Shown: positions 1 through 8,341 of the stretch, piece by piece | Layout: the number at the start of each line of letters is the position of its first letter | Numbering within the stretch: position 1 is the first letter of the stretch | NCBI GenBank assembly: GCA_045540295.1 | Contig: JAZQGY010000013.1 | Location: 3,629-67,628 of the forward strand | From: SIG452 sp045540295 | GTDB taxonomy: Bacteria; Bacillota; Clostridia; UMGS1840 | Length of the DNA: 64,000 nt | Reading direction: 5' to 3' | Position numbers and translations under genes: made by a program | The notes under the pieces: model-generated | The model's database searches: none | Told to the model about the DNA's origin: nothing | What the model saw: the letters and a program-made list of their open reading frames with translations, nothing else

Positions 1-528
1 GTTATTTCACACCATACCATTGGTGAAGCCTCCCCCCGTGGCATTTCCGGAAGCGGAATTGTGGATGTGCTTTCGGTTATGAAACAATCAGGCGTACTGG
101 AAGAAAGTGGACACCTTGATGAAAAGCACCCTCTGTGCCAACGGGATTTTCACGGAAAACCCTGTTTTCCGATTCCCGGTACCGAAGTCATCATCCGAGC
201 ATCGGATATCCGAAAACTACAGTTGGCAAAAGCAGCAATTCATGCAGGAATGTTGACGTTGGCAGAGCAGGTAGATACTCTGTATCTGTCGGGTGGTTTC
301 GGCTCTAAAATTAACTTTGAAAATGCCGAAGTAATCGGGTTATTACCAAAAGGCTTTTCCAAAGCTAAAAAAGCACTGGGCAACACTGCCCTCTTTGGCG
401 GAACCCTGGCGTTGTTTTCAAAGGATGCACGAAAGAATATGTATGAGCTATCAAAAACTGCCAAAACAATTCCTTTACATCAAAACCCGAAATTTACGGA
501 ACATTATATTGAAAAAATGAATTTTTAA
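1..528 (+). CDS. ASKHA-type corrinoid activation protein (RACo/RamA-like, DUF4445), C-terminal part
   Basis: The frame is open from the first base, so the start and the N-terminal part (ferredoxin-like and linker domains in full-length family members) lie outside the window; about 175 C-terminal residues remain. Visible motifs are SPRGISGSGIVDVLS near the beginning and LYLSGGFGSKIN about 95 residues later, the glycine-rich nucleotide-binding loops of the DUF4445/ASKHA ATPase fold. Family members use ATP hydrolysis to drive reduction of inactive Co(II) corrinoid proteins in methyltransferase systems. No corrinoid protein or methyltransferase lies in the window; partners would be upstream. The fold assignment is firm, the exact substrate protein is inferred. 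Confidence 0.7.
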   Translation, partial: VISHHTIGEASPRGISGSGIVDVLSVMKQSGVLEESGHLDEKHPLCQRDFHGKPCFPIPGTEVIIRASDIRKLQLAKAAIHAGMLTLAEQVDTLYLSGGFGSKINFENAEVIGLLPKGFSKAKKALGNTALFGGTLALFSKDARKNMYELSKTAKTIPLHQNPKFTEHYIEKMNF

Positions 529-536
529 ACAAAAAA

Positions 537-565
537 AACGGAGTGATGAATCACTCCGTTTTTCT
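537..565. terminator. Bidirectional terminator between convergent genes
   Basis: An 11-bp perfect inverted repeat (AACGGAGTGAT / ATCACTCCGTT) has an A-run on its left and a T-run on its right. It serves the corrinoid-activator gene on + and the 3D-domain gene on -. Confidence 0.9.
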
Positions 566-576
566 TTCTCAAAAAA

Positions 577-1638
577 TTAGTCTAAAATATACACATTCAC
601 GGTTCTTCTACCAAACTGCATACATTCGGAATAAGAATCCATAAACAGGTCCACACGGTTCCCTTTAATCGCTCCGCCGGTATCTCCCGCAACGGCATAG
701 CCGTATACAAAAGAGCCGTCTGCAGACTCAATATAAAGCTTGGTGCCTAAAGGAATGACCTTCGGGTCCACCGCAACAACGCCACGTTGCGCTCTCATAC
801 CGGATGCAGTGATGCCGTAGCCTCTGTCTCCGGGACGCTTTCCGCAACTTTCATAACTTAAGTCATAGGCAGTTGCGTTCATCGGAATCATACGGGAATA
901 GGTGATGCTTTCACGGTTAACACTACCGCCACGGTAACTGATACCTGCGGTAACAGTGCCGTATTCAACCACCTGGTTCACAGGTGTTTTCACCACTTTT
1001 TCTTCCGCCACAGTTTCATGAATCACTTCGCCGTTTCTCCAAACCCGCATATAAGAGGTTTCCTTCAGCCCGTTTTCCCCTTCTGTTTTCACAGTGGTCG
1101 AGCCTGCATCTGCCTGATAGTTGGGAACAGACACGGTTTTAAAGGGAATCTCTTCGGTTTTTACCACATACTCAACCTCGGATTTTGCTAGAACAATCTG
1201 CATATCCCGGGTTAGCTCTGTTTCCACAGACGGAGTGATCATATCAAATTCATTCAACGCAATATTGTTTTCTCCCAAAAAGTCGAGAACGGTTCCCGCA
1301 GTAGTGTAAAACTCAGCTTCCTGACCGTTTACATCAAACTTCACGGGAACGGCACGGTTTACATATAAAACCTGACCGTGATATGCTTTGTCATATAAGT
1401 TTGCGGAAATTTCATCTTGTTCGTGTAAGGTGATGTCAGCCTGATCCAACACACCTTCCACATCTTTTGCAAACATAAACACTTCGGTCTGTTTGCCGTC
1501 GATATCAATCACAACATTTTTTCCAAAACAAGTGGCGGAAAACAAAATTGAAAGAACCGCAACCGCTAAAAAGACGGTGCACATCATAAACTGTGACTTA
1601 GCAGTGTAGGCCCGTATGTGAGCCATAGCTGTTTTCAT
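577..1638 (-). CDS. Secreted/anchored wall protein with DUF348 repeats, G5 and 3D domains (YabE/YocH/RpfB-like)
   Basis: About 353 residues. An N-terminal hydrophobic segment at about residues 17-38 acts as signal or anchor. Two DUF348-type modules follow (each starting VxxDxxGxxxxxx), then a G5-like stretch (about 170-235) and a C-terminal 3D domain with MNATAYDLS, GITASGMRAQRGVVAVDP and AGDTGGAIKGNRVDLF. The last holds the aspartates of the double-psi beta-barrel also found in MltA-type lytic enzymes. Family members act on peptidoglycan outside the membrane in growth or resuscitation. The ATG at 1638 is preceded by AGGGGGA; a TTG one codon earlier is also possible. A WalR-like box lies about 85 bases upstream. 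No catalytic activity can be proven from sequence. Confidence 0.9.
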   Translation of the reverse strand: MKTAMAHIRAYTAKSQFMMCTVFLAVAVLSILFSATCFGKNVVIDIDGKQTEVFMFAKDVEGVLDQADITLHEQDEISANLYDKAYHGQVLYVNRAVPVKFDVNGQEAEFYTTAGTVLDFLGENNIALNEFDMITPSVETELTRDMQIVLAKSEVEYVVKTEEIPFKTVSVPNYQADAGSTTVKTEGENGLKETSYMRVWRNGEVIHETVAEEKVVKTPVNQVVEYGTVTAGISYRGGSVNRESITYSRMIPMNATAYDLSYESCGKRPGDRGYGITASGMRAQRGVVAVDPKVIPLGTKLYIESADGSFVYGYAVAGDTGGAIKGNRVDLFMDSYSECMQFGRRTVNVYILD

Positions 1639-1641
1639 CAA

Positions 1642-2094
1642 AATAAATTTCCCCCTATTTTTTTATTAGCCGTTTTCTTCCCGAGATAGTGTTCAGATTT
1701 GGGAAAGATGATTACATAAAATGTTACAATTCTGTTACATCGTAAAGACGAAAATTTCGGTTGAAATTTGCCTTCAAAACAGCCCTTTATTTTTTTCGGA
1801 TTGTTCCCATAATAACACAAAAATGCCCATTTGTCAAGCTTTTTCGGGTTTTTGATGTTTTTTTGACAATTTCCGACAAGCTAAAAATACACCTAATTCC
1901 GCTAATCACAAGGGATTATGCTTTGTAAAAAAAATTTAATATTTTTTGTGAAAAATGTTATTTTTTACTAATAATTATATACAAAATGGACAATTTTATA
2001 CCAGTTGCCGTAAAAAAACAGATGCCCCGTTTCTAGGCAAAACTTCACACGGTTTTGTAATCCAAAACAAGGATTTTTTTTGTTTTAAAAACAC
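1642..2094. other. Gene-free AT-rich intergenic stretch
   Basis: No credible coding frame was found on either strand. Apart from the WalR-like box at 1723-1739, the stretch shows only AT-rich sequence and a 6-bp hairpin (GTTTTG/CAAAAC, 2052-2068) followed closely by a T-run. That hairpin could be a weak plus-strand terminator, but no transcript is evident to end there. Confidence 0.5.
1723..1739 (-). promoter_or_regulatory. Putative WalR (YycF) box upstream of the 3D-domain gene
   Basis: Read on the minus strand the bases are TGTAAC-AGAAT-TGTAAC, an exact match to the published WalR pattern TGTWAH-N5-TGTWAH. It lies upstream of a 3D-domain wall protein; yocH and yabE in Bacillus subtilis are linked to WalR. 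Whether a WalRK system exists in this organism is not visible here. Confidence 0.5.
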
Positions 2095-2128
2095 AAAAAA
2101 AGCACCCCTTCACAGGGTGCTTTTTTTA
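2095..2128 (-). terminator. Terminator of iscS-iscU
   Basis: The stem AGCACCC/GGGTGCT with a short loop (2101-2122) is flanked by A- and T-runs, directly downstream of the iscU stop on the minus strand. Confidence 0.88.
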
Positions 2129-2150
2129 ATGATATTCTTATCATCAAAAA

Positions 2151-2594
2151 CTATTCTTCACTTTCGCAACCGTGGTCATGACCGCAACTTCCGCAGCAGC
2201 CGGTACATCCGCCGCCCGGAACTTCACGTCCGGTTTTCACATAATAGTCCTGAATGGCTGCTTTGATAGCTTCTTCTGCCAACACAGAGCAGTGAATTTT
2301 TGCCGGTGGTAACCCTTCTAAAGCTTCCACAACAGCTTTATTGGTAATAGAAAGCGCTTCGTCCAAAGTCTTTCCGATAATCATTTCAGTTGCCATGCTG
2401 CTGGTTGCAACCGCTGCACCGCATCCGAAGGTCTTGAATTTGGCGTCTATAATCACGTCATTTTCAATTTTCAAAGAGATTTTCATAATATCTCCGCATT
2501 TGGCATTACCAACCTGTCCAACGCCGTCTGCACCGTCTAATTCGCCCACATTACGAGGATTTTGGAAATGATCCATTACTTTTTCTGTATACAT
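2151..2594 (-). CDS. iscU: Iron-sulfur cluster assembly scaffold IscU/NifU-like
   Basis: 147 residues. The three cluster-ligand cysteines are all present in canonical surroundings: GNAKCGDIM (about 36), FGCGAA (about 60) and KIHCSVLAEEAIKAA (about 103). It accepts sulfur from the cysteine desulfurase encoded just upstream and builds Fe-S clusters in the cytoplasm. The iscS stop is 16 bases before this start, so the two form an operon iscS-iscU. Unusual is the last ~20 residues, a Gly/Cys/His-rich tail (CTGCCGSCGHDHGC) beyond the normal IscU end; it could bind metal. No IscR, HscA/B or ferredoxin genes accompany the pair. Confidence 0.95.
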   Translation of the reverse strand: MYTEKVMDHFQNPRNVGELDGADGVGQVGNAKCGDIMKISLKIENDVIIDAKFKTFGCGAAVATSSMATEMIIGKTLDEALSITNKAVVEALEGLPPAKIHCSVLAEEAIKAAIQDYYVKTGREVPGGGCTGCCGSCGHDHGCESEE

Positions 2595-2610
2595 AAATAT
2601 TTCTCCCTTC

Positions 2611-3798
2611 TTAGTTGTTTTCTAAAGACATATCATAAATCGGAGACATCAACCGTAACCGATGCACAATTTCCTTTAATTTAGCTACTGTGTAATCAAG
2701 CTCCTCTTTCGTAGTATTGGCAGATAAGGTCAGTCTCAGAGAACCGTGAGCAATTTCATGAGGAAGCCCTAACGCCAACAATACATGAGACGGATCCAGC
2801 GAGCCGGAAGTACAAGCAGAACCGCTGGAAGCACAAATACCGTTAATATCAAGCATTAAAAGCAGAGATTCTCCTTCGATGTAACGGAAACAGAAATTCA
2901 CGTTATTCGCTAGGCGCTGCTCTCTGTGACCGTTAAACTGAATATAAGGAATGTTAGCTTCGATTTCAGAAATCAGATAATCTCTCATTTCTTTGATTTT
3001 AGCCTGTTTTTGAGGAAGTGTTGCCACGGAAATCTCCAAGGCTTTCGCCAGGCCTACAATCCCTGCTAAATTTTCCGTACCTGCACGTTTGGAACGTTCC
3101 TGAGCACCGCCATGCATAAAGGGAATCATTCGAATACCTTTTCTGATAATAAGAGCCCCAACTCCTTTAGGACCGCCAAATTTGTGTGCAGACAGAGAAA
3201 GCATATCTACACCAAGTGCCTGAAAATCAATGGCTTCTGCCCCAACTGCCTGAACGGCATCGGTATGCATACAAATTCCGTGCTCCTTGGCAATTTTGGC
3301 AATGTCTGCAATGGGTTCAATGGTACCCACTTCATTATTTGCATACATCACAGAAATCAGAATTGTAGTATCTTTAATGGCGTTTTTCACATCATCCAGG
3401 GATACCAGCCCTGTTTCATCGACAGGAAGATAGGTCACTTCAAAACCGTTTTTTTCTAAATATTCACAAGGATGAAGCACTGCGTGATGCTCAATTTTAG
3501 TAGTAATAATATGGTTACCCTTCTGGCGATTTGCCATTGCATAACCCTTAATAGCCCAGTTATCTGCTTCGGAACCGCAGCCGGTAAAATAAACTTCAGC
3601 GGGCAAACAGTTCAAGCTTTTTGCCACGGAGCTTCTGGCGTCTTCCAGCATTGCTTTGGCATCCTGCCCTACGTGATACACAGAAGAAGCATTCCCATAG
3701 GTATGTTTCATTACCTCGGTCATTGCATCAATCACTTCAGGATGCATCGGTGTGGTCGCTGCGTGATCCAGATAAATTGTTTTGGTCGGACGATTCAT
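2611..3798 (-). CDS. iscS: Cysteine desulfurase (NifS/IscS class I)
   Basis: 395 residues from the ATG at 3798, chosen because AAGGAGG lies 9 bases upstream and YLDHAATTP then falls at the expected N-terminal position; an upstream in-frame start would add eight residues that lack a ribosome site. The PLP lysine is in SAHKFGGPKG (about 200). The catalytic cysteine loop is SSGSACTSG (about 325), of group I type. The enzyme converts cysteine to alanine and delivers persulfide sulfur to IscU, and probably to tRNA thiolation. The gene is first of an operon with iscU. Immediately upstream sits a strong hairpin with a T-run (3821-3860), leaving almost no room for a separate promoter. Confidence 0.96.
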   Translation of the reverse strand: MNRPTKTIYLDHAATTPMHPEVIDAMTEVMKHTYGNASSVYHVGQDAKAMLEDARSSVAKSLNCLPAEVYFTGCGSEADNWAIKGYAMANRQKGNHIITTKIEHHAVLHPCEYLEKNGFEVTYLPVDETGLVSLDDVKNAIKDTTILISVMYANNEVGTIEPIADIAKIAKEHGICMHTDAVQAVGAEAIDFQALGVDMLSLSAHKFGGPKGVGALIIRKGIRMIPFMHGGAQERSKRAGTENLAGIVGLAKALEISVATLPQKQAKIKEMRDYLISEIEANIPYIQFNGHREQRLANNVNFCFRYIEGESLLLMLDINGICASSGSACTSGSLDPSHVLLALGLPHEIAHGSLRLTLSANTTKEELDYTVAKLKEIVHRLRLMSPIYDMSLENN

Positions 3799-3820
3799 CG
3801 TCACTTTCCTCCTTACAATC

Positions 3821-3860
3821 AAAAAAGGCCGCTGATCAGACTTTAGTCATCAGCGGCCTT
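3821..3860 (-). terminator. Terminator/possible attenuator between the glycosyltransferase gene and iscS
   Basis: A 12-bp perfect stem (AAGGCCGCTGAT / ATCAGCGGCCTT) has a T-run on the minus strand. It ends the glycosyltransferase transcript, yet its T-run stops about 6 bases before the iscS ribosome binding site. Confidence 0.85.
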
Positions 3861-3892
3861 CCTGTCAGTTTCGTATCAGCAAAGGGAAATGC

Positions 3893-5131
3893 TTATTCCA
3901 CTTCTTTGATGCTGATGGTTCTGGTGTGTTTGGTATGGAACCATTCTTTTTTGTTTTTCTTTGCCACACCGATAAATGCAATGGGCATCCAGGTGTAGGT
4001 AAAGATTAAGTACGGAATATAGTATACCGCCGTTTTGACTGTTAATTTCTTTTCTAACCACAAAATGGCAGGAATATAAGCAAGTTGACAAAAATACAGG
4101 AAAGTCCAAATCAACGGTGTACCAAGATCGGTAAAGGTGAACCAGATTTTGGTATCCGGATAGAAGCCCTGAATCGTGCTGAGCACAGAAGTGATTGCCA
4201 AAGTCATCATCAAAAGGGGCTGTGAAAGATAAATCACACAGTCTAAGAAGCAAAGCTTTCTTTCCTTGAAAAAGCTTTTTAAAAGCTTCGGAACAAATCG
4301 GGATGCAACGTCTGCATGGCCCTGTGTCCAACGGACTCTCTGTTTCCAGGATTGAGATAAAGTCAACGGTTTTTCGTCATATACAATGGCTTTTTCAGCC
4401 CATCCAACCAGAATGTGCTGCTGCAGAAGCTTCATCGTGAATTCCATATCCTCTGCCAAACAGGTAGCACCCCAACCGAATTTCTTAATAATATCGGTTT
4501 TTAATGCAAAACCGGTACCGTTTAACTGATTGGGCAAGCCTGCATGAAATCTTGCTGTCTGATAAATTTTGTTCATACAGCTGAACGTAATCGCATAAGA
4601 AGCGGTAACCCAGGTATCATAGGGATTTTTAGTTTCAATGTATCCCTGAACAGCTTCATATCCCTGACAAAGACGCTTGTTGATTTCGTTTAAGAATTCT
4701 GCGTGAGCAATATTGTCGGCATCAAAGACGCAAATTGCATCATATTCTTTATCCCCTTCAAAAATTTTATTGAAGGCCCAATCCAGTGCGTACCCTTTTC
4801 CGCGCTGTTTATCGTTGAAACGCTCTAAAGCAATAGCTCCGGCATCTCTGGCAATTTCAGCGGTTTTATCGGTACAGTTATCTGCAATCACATAAATATC
4901 GTATAAATCGTTATCATAATTTAATGCAGTGAGACTTTCCACCATATTTCTGATTACGCTCTGCTCATTATGCGCAGCAACCACCAATGCAAAGGTGTGT
5001 TTTTTATCCACCACAAAAGGTTTTTCCTTTCTGGGGAACCATGCAAAGATAGAGACTACAAAATGATATCCTGTAATCAAATAGGCAAAAACTTGAATTA
5101 AAAAGCTGAGTGTGTAAATAACAGACTGCAT
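3893..5131 (-). CDS. Membrane-bound family 2 glycosyltransferase (processive type)
   Basis: 412 residues. One N-terminal membrane segment (about 5-30) is followed by a GT-A catalytic domain. LVVAAHNE (about 50) and the DADN motif (DxD, about 135) bind nucleotide sugar; the catalytic region is CLAEDMEF (about 227) and the QRVRW motif (about 262) is typical of processive enzymes such as cellulose or hyaluronan synthases. Several C-terminal hydrophobic helices follow. The product is likely an extracellular polysaccharide or a modified glycan; no pathway genes are adjacent, so the sugar is unknown. The start ATG follows AAAAGGAGAA. Transcribed alone from the promoter at 5207-5235 and ended by the hairpin at 3821-3860. 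Confidence 0.9.
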   Translation of the reverse strand: MQSVIYTLSFLIQVFAYLITGYHFVVSIFAWFPRKEKPFVVDKKHTFALVVAAHNEQSVIRNMVESLTALNYDNDLYDIYVIADNCTDKTAEIARDAGAIALERFNDKQRGKGYALDWAFNKIFEGDKEYDAICVFDADNIAHAEFLNEINKRLCQGYEAVQGYIETKNPYDTWVTASYAITFSCMNKIYQTARFHAGLPNQLNGTGFALKTDIIKKFGWGATCLAEDMEFTMKLLQQHILVGWAEKAIVYDEKPLTLSQSWKQRVRWTQGHADVASRFVPKLLKSFFKERKLCFLDCVIYLSQPLLMMTLAITSVLSTIQGFYPDTKIWFTFTDLGTPLIWTFLYFCQLAYIPAILWLEKKLTVKTAVYYIPYLIFTYTWMPIAFIGVAKKNKKEWFHTKHTRTISIKEVE

Positions 5132-5206
5132 CTTTTTTTCTCCTTTTAATTTTGGTTTTCCAACGCCGTAATCTCTACGGACGCACTTCTCTTTTTACCA
5201 TCATAA

Positions 5207-5235
5207 AATATACCATATTTCTGAAAAAAAAGCAA
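5207..5235 (-). promoter_or_regulatory. Sigma-A-type promoter of the glycosyltransferase gene
   Basis: On the minus strand TTGCTT-17-TATATT. A short inverted repeat CCGTA/TACGG (5166-5180) lies in the leader. Confidence 0.7.
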
Positions 5236-5314
5236 GTGATTTTTCAAAAAAAATGCTAAAAATTGATTAATTTTATTCATTTTGTCAAAATGAATAGAAT
5301 TTTCAAAAAAACGC

Positions 5315-5343
5315 TGGACAAATTGTGCATTTTATTGTATAAT
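5315..5343 (+). promoter_or_regulatory. Promoter of radA-sigma-anti-sigma operon
   Basis: TGGACA-17-TATAAT. Its position inside the longest possible radA reading frame shows that translation must begin downstream, at 5419. Confidence 0.8.
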
Positions 5344-5418
5344 CGATTAGGTAACTACAACATAATCCATTATATAATTATGAATGGTAAACACGCCCTA
5401 ATGCGAAAAGGATCTGAG

Positions 5419-6798
5419 ATGGCAACAAAAACTGTTTTTGTGTGTAATGAATGCGGATATGAGAGTTCAAAATGGCTGGGTAAATGCCCTGCCTGTTCAG
5501 CGTGGAATTCTTTTTTTGAACAAAAAATTTCCAAAACAAAACCGTCTGCATCCTGTTTTGTCCGTGAACCGCAAAAGAGTGAGTCTATCCGAACAGTAGA
5601 CTTAACGCCGGTCCCCCGAATGGATTCCGGATTTTCGGAATTAAACCGAGTGCTTGGCGGCGGTATTGTGCCCGGGTCCGTGTGTTTATTAGGCGGCGAC
5701 CCCGGAATTGGGAAATCCACGTTACTGCTGCAAATTTGCAGCAATCTTGCAAAGAACGGTGAACGGGTGCTTTACGCATCGGGAGAAGAATCTAAAACCC
5801 AGATTAAAATGCGTGCTATACGTCTTTGTGCCTCGGAAGAAGAAATTTTTCTGTATGCCGAAAACGAGCTGAACGCTATTATGAATGAGGCACAAGCTGT
5901 AAAACCGGGTATTCTTGTGGTGGATTCCATCCAAACAGTTTACTCCGAAGAAATCACCTCTACCCCCGGAAGCATTTCCCAGGTAAGAGAATGTACCATG
6001 AGGTTGATGCGTTACGCTAAAGAAACCAACACTTGCGTGTTTATTGTGGGGCATATGACGAAAGACGGAATGATTGCCGGCCCTAAAGTGCTGGAACATA
6101 TGGTTGATTGCGTGCTTTATTTTGAAGGGGAAAAGCAATCAGCGTACCGGATTATCCGAACGAACAAAAACCGTTTTGGTTCTTCCAATGAAATTGCCGT
6201 TTTTGATATGCTCTCTGACGGTCTTTCCCAAATCACCAACCCTTCTGAACTGTTTATCGGCGGACGGGTGAACGGTGTATCGGGAAGTGCTATTGCGTGT
6301 ACTTTAGAAGGGAGCCGTCCCATTTTAGCGGAAGTGCAGGCATTAGTTTCCAAAACCGCCTACAATAACCCCAGAAGAAGTGGCACAGGCATTGATTTTA
6401 ACCGACTCCACTTGATGATTGCTGTGCTGGAAAAACGGGCAGGACTCAGTATGCTGCCTCAGTCAGATGTGTATGTGAATCTGACCGGAGGGCTATCGGT
6501 ATCAGAGCCGGCCTGCGACCTTGCCATTGCGATGGCAATTGCTTCCGGCGTAAAAAACCTGCCGTTGATTTCTGACTGTGCCGTATTTGGTGAAATCGGC
6601 CTTTTGGGAGAAATCCGTTCAGTCAGCGGTATTGAAAAAAGAATTTCAGAAGCAGAAAAGCTTGGGTTTACCCGTTGCATTCTGCCCTATCATAACTATA
6701 CATATATAAAGGCATCAGATTTCAGACTGGAATTGATTCCGGTAAGAAGTATTTTAGATGCTTTTCAGAAAGGATTTTCAACGCAATCTGATTTTTAA
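5419..6798 (+). CDS. radA: DNA repair protein RadA (Sms)
   Basis: 459 residues, the usual RadA length, from the ATG at 5419 (AAAGGATC upstream); longer in-frame starts lie before the promoter. Domains in order: a four-cysteine zinc finger (CNEC...CPAC, about 10-27), a RecA-like ATPase with Walker A GGDPGIGKST (about 95) and Walker B ILVVDSI, the RadA-specific KNRFG motif (about 250), and a C-terminal Lon-protease-like domain without the proteolytic dyad in obvious form. It is a branch-migration helicase that works with RecA in recombination. The stop is 21 bases before the ECF sigma gene, so they are probably co-transcribed. Confidence 0.97.
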   Translation: MATKTVFVCNECGYESSKWLGKCPACSAWNSFFEQKISKTKPSASCFVREPQKSESIRTVDLTPVPRMDSGFSELNRVLGGGIVPGSVCLLGGDPGIGKSTLLLQICSNLAKNGERVLYASGEESKTQIKMRAIRLCASEEEIFLYAENELNAIMNEAQAVKPGILVVDSIQTVYSEEITSTPGSISQVRECTMRLMRYAKETNTCVFIVGHMTKDGMIAGPKVLEHMVDCVLYFEGEKQSAYRIIRTNKNRFGSSNEIAVFDMLSDGLSQITNPSELFIGGRVNGVSGSAIACTLEGSRPILAEVQALVSKTAYNNPRRSGTGIDFNRLHLMIAVLEKRAGLSMLPQSDVYVNLTGGLSVSEPACDLAIAMAIASGVKNLPLISDCAVFGEIGLLGEIRSVSGIEKRISEAEKLGFTRCILPYHNYTYIKASDFRLELIPVRSILDAFQKGFSTQSDF

Positions 6799-6819
6799 CG
6801 AAAGGGACAAGCCGTTTCC

Positions 6820-7392
6820 ATGGATGAAAAAGAACTGATTAGACAATTAAAAAACGGCAATGAAGAAGCTTTTAACGAAATGGTGGAACGCTATTCGAAA
6901 AAGCTTTATTACCTGTGCTTAAAAATGCTGCAAAATGAAAGAGATGCTGAAGATACTGTGCAGACTGTCTTTTTAAAAGCTTATATGAATCTTCACAAAT
7001 TTGAAGAAAAGTCCAGTATTTCCACCTGGCTTTATCGGATTGGCGTCAATGTTTGTACGGATATGCTTCGGAAACGAAAAAAAGAAACTGTGACTTCCCT
7101 ATACGCCACCGGCTCTGAGGATGAAGAATATGCCCTGGAAATTCCGGATGAAAAGGAAAATGTAGAAAAAACTGTGCTGGAAAGAGAAAGAAAAGAAGCC
7201 TTATACCAAGCAATCAACACCTTAAAGCCGAAGCAGAAGGAACTGATTGTGCTAAGGGACATCGAAGGGCTTTCCTATGAGGAAATTGCCGACATTTTAC
7301 ACATGAATACCGGCACCGTAAAATCGGGAATTAACCGTGCCAGAAAAGCACTTTTGGAAAAATTAGAAAAAAATACGGAACTTTTCTCGTAA
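6820..7392 (+). CDS. ECF-type RNA polymerase sigma factor (SigW-like)
   Basis: 190 residues with region 2 (DAEDTVQTVFLKAYMNL, then WLYRIGVNVCTDMLRKRK for -10 recognition) and region 4 (LKPKQKELIVLRDIEGLSYEEIADIL, a helix-turn-helix for -35 binding), joined by an acidic linker; no region 1 or 3. The next gene encodes a zinc-finger anti-sigma factor, the standard partner. Envelope stress is the usual signal for this group, but here it is inferred only. The ATG at 6820 is preceded by GAAAGGG at a rather long distance (about 13 bases). Target promoters were not identified. Confidence 0.93.
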   Translation: MDEKELIRQLKNGNEEAFNEMVERYSKKLYYLCLKMLQNERDAEDTVQTVFLKAYMNLHKFEEKSSISTWLYRIGVNVCTDMLRKRKKETVTSLYATGSEDEEYALEIPDEKENVEKTVLERERKEALYQAINTLKPKQKELIVLRDIEGLSYEEIADILHMNTGTVKSGINRARKALLEKLEKNTELFS

Positions 7393-7456
7393 TGCTTCGT
7401 CTAAACCATCGAAATAGGCATTACATAAATAAAAAACAAAAAAGGAGGGATGAATT

Positions 7457-8293
7457 TTGAAGTGTAAACAAATTGTTGAGCTCTTTGACAGTTATGTAAA
7501 CGGCACAGCAGATGCCGGTGTAAAGCAGGCGATTGAAGACCATTTAAAAACTTGCGATGCCTGTAGAAAACAGCTAGAGCTTTACCGTTTTTACTTCCAA
7601 GATGTGAAAATCGAAAACGATTTTCCCGTTCCTTCCGATTTGAATGCTAAAATCAAATATGCTATTCATCAAACAAAACAAAAGAAAAAAATTCCCTTCT
7701 GGCAAAACAAAAGAATTCTTTCTGCTGCCACAGCCTGTGCCTTTCTGCTTGTAGCAGGAATTTGGGGAACTTCCAATTACACTAAGCTACAAAATGCAGC
7801 AAACACAGTAACGGTAGAAAACACTGCTTCCATCACAAAAGAAACGGATGAACCGCCTTTGGCAACTCCGGAAGTGGTGCAATATACCAGACAGATTCCG
7901 GAGCCTTCGGTAACAACGCCAACCAATGCCCCTGAAGTTGCTGCAATAGAACCTCTATCTGATCATTCCACTCAGATTGCAGCTTATGCCGGCAATGAAG
8001 AAGCCAATAGCGGCGGAGGCGGTGAAGTAAATCAGGATTCCGGAGACACTATCGCAACAAACGAAGAAGCATTTACCTTAAAAAGAAATATTGTGGCAAC
8101 GGAAGATGTTACCGTTTTAGCAGAATGGAAAGAGCAAATTCTCTCCCAATTCCCCAATGAAGAGCTTTCTGAAAACACTTATTTGGTTACCGTAACAAAA
8201 CCGGAACTGGAAGCCCTCTTAGGATGCTCCATTGATGCAGACGAAAATAAAGCTCAGCTGATTCTGCGGTTTGTGGAATCAAACGAACAGTAA
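7457..8293 (+). CDS. Zinc-finger anti-sigma factor, membrane-bound
   Basis: 278 residues from a TTG start at 7457 with AAAGGAGGG 8 bases upstream; the nearer ATG at 7450 opens only a five-codon frame. The N-terminal zf-HC2/ZAS domain (MKCKQIVELFDSYV..., with H-x3-C-x2-C as HLKTCDAC) holds the sigma factor. One transmembrane helix (about 88-107) follows. An extracytoplasmic domain of ~165 residues has a Thr/Pro-rich linker, a Gly-rich patch and a C-terminal folded part with no domain I recognise. By analogy, regulated proteolysis of the outer part releases the sigma factor. Confidence 0.85.
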   Translation: MKCKQIVELFDSYVNGTADAGVKQAIEDHLKTCDACRKQLELYRFYFQDVKIENDFPVPSDLNAKIKYAIHQTKQKKKIPFWQNKRILSAATACAFLLVAGIWGTSNYTKLQNAANTVTVENTASITKETDEPPLATPEVVQYTRQIPEPSVTTPTNAPEVAAIEPLSDHSTQIAAYAGNEEANSGGGGEVNQDSGDTIATNEEAFTLKRNIVATEDVTVLAEWKEQILSQFPNEELSENTYLVTVTKPELEALLGCSIDADENKAQLILRFVESNEQ

Positions 8294-8334
8294 AAGAACT
8301 GTGTTTTTTAAAAACGCGGTTCTTTTTTTATAAT
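8293..8334 (+). terminator. Terminator of the sigma/anti-sigma operon
   Basis: AAAGAAC/GTTCTTT stem beginning at the anti-sigma stop codon, with a long T-run. Confidence 0.75.
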
Positions 8335-8341
8335 TTTTTTC

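Noticed and set aside
1955..2266. 103-codon plus-strand frame
   Set aside because: Composition is AT-driven, it runs through the iscU terminator and the antisense of iscU, and it has no ribosome site.
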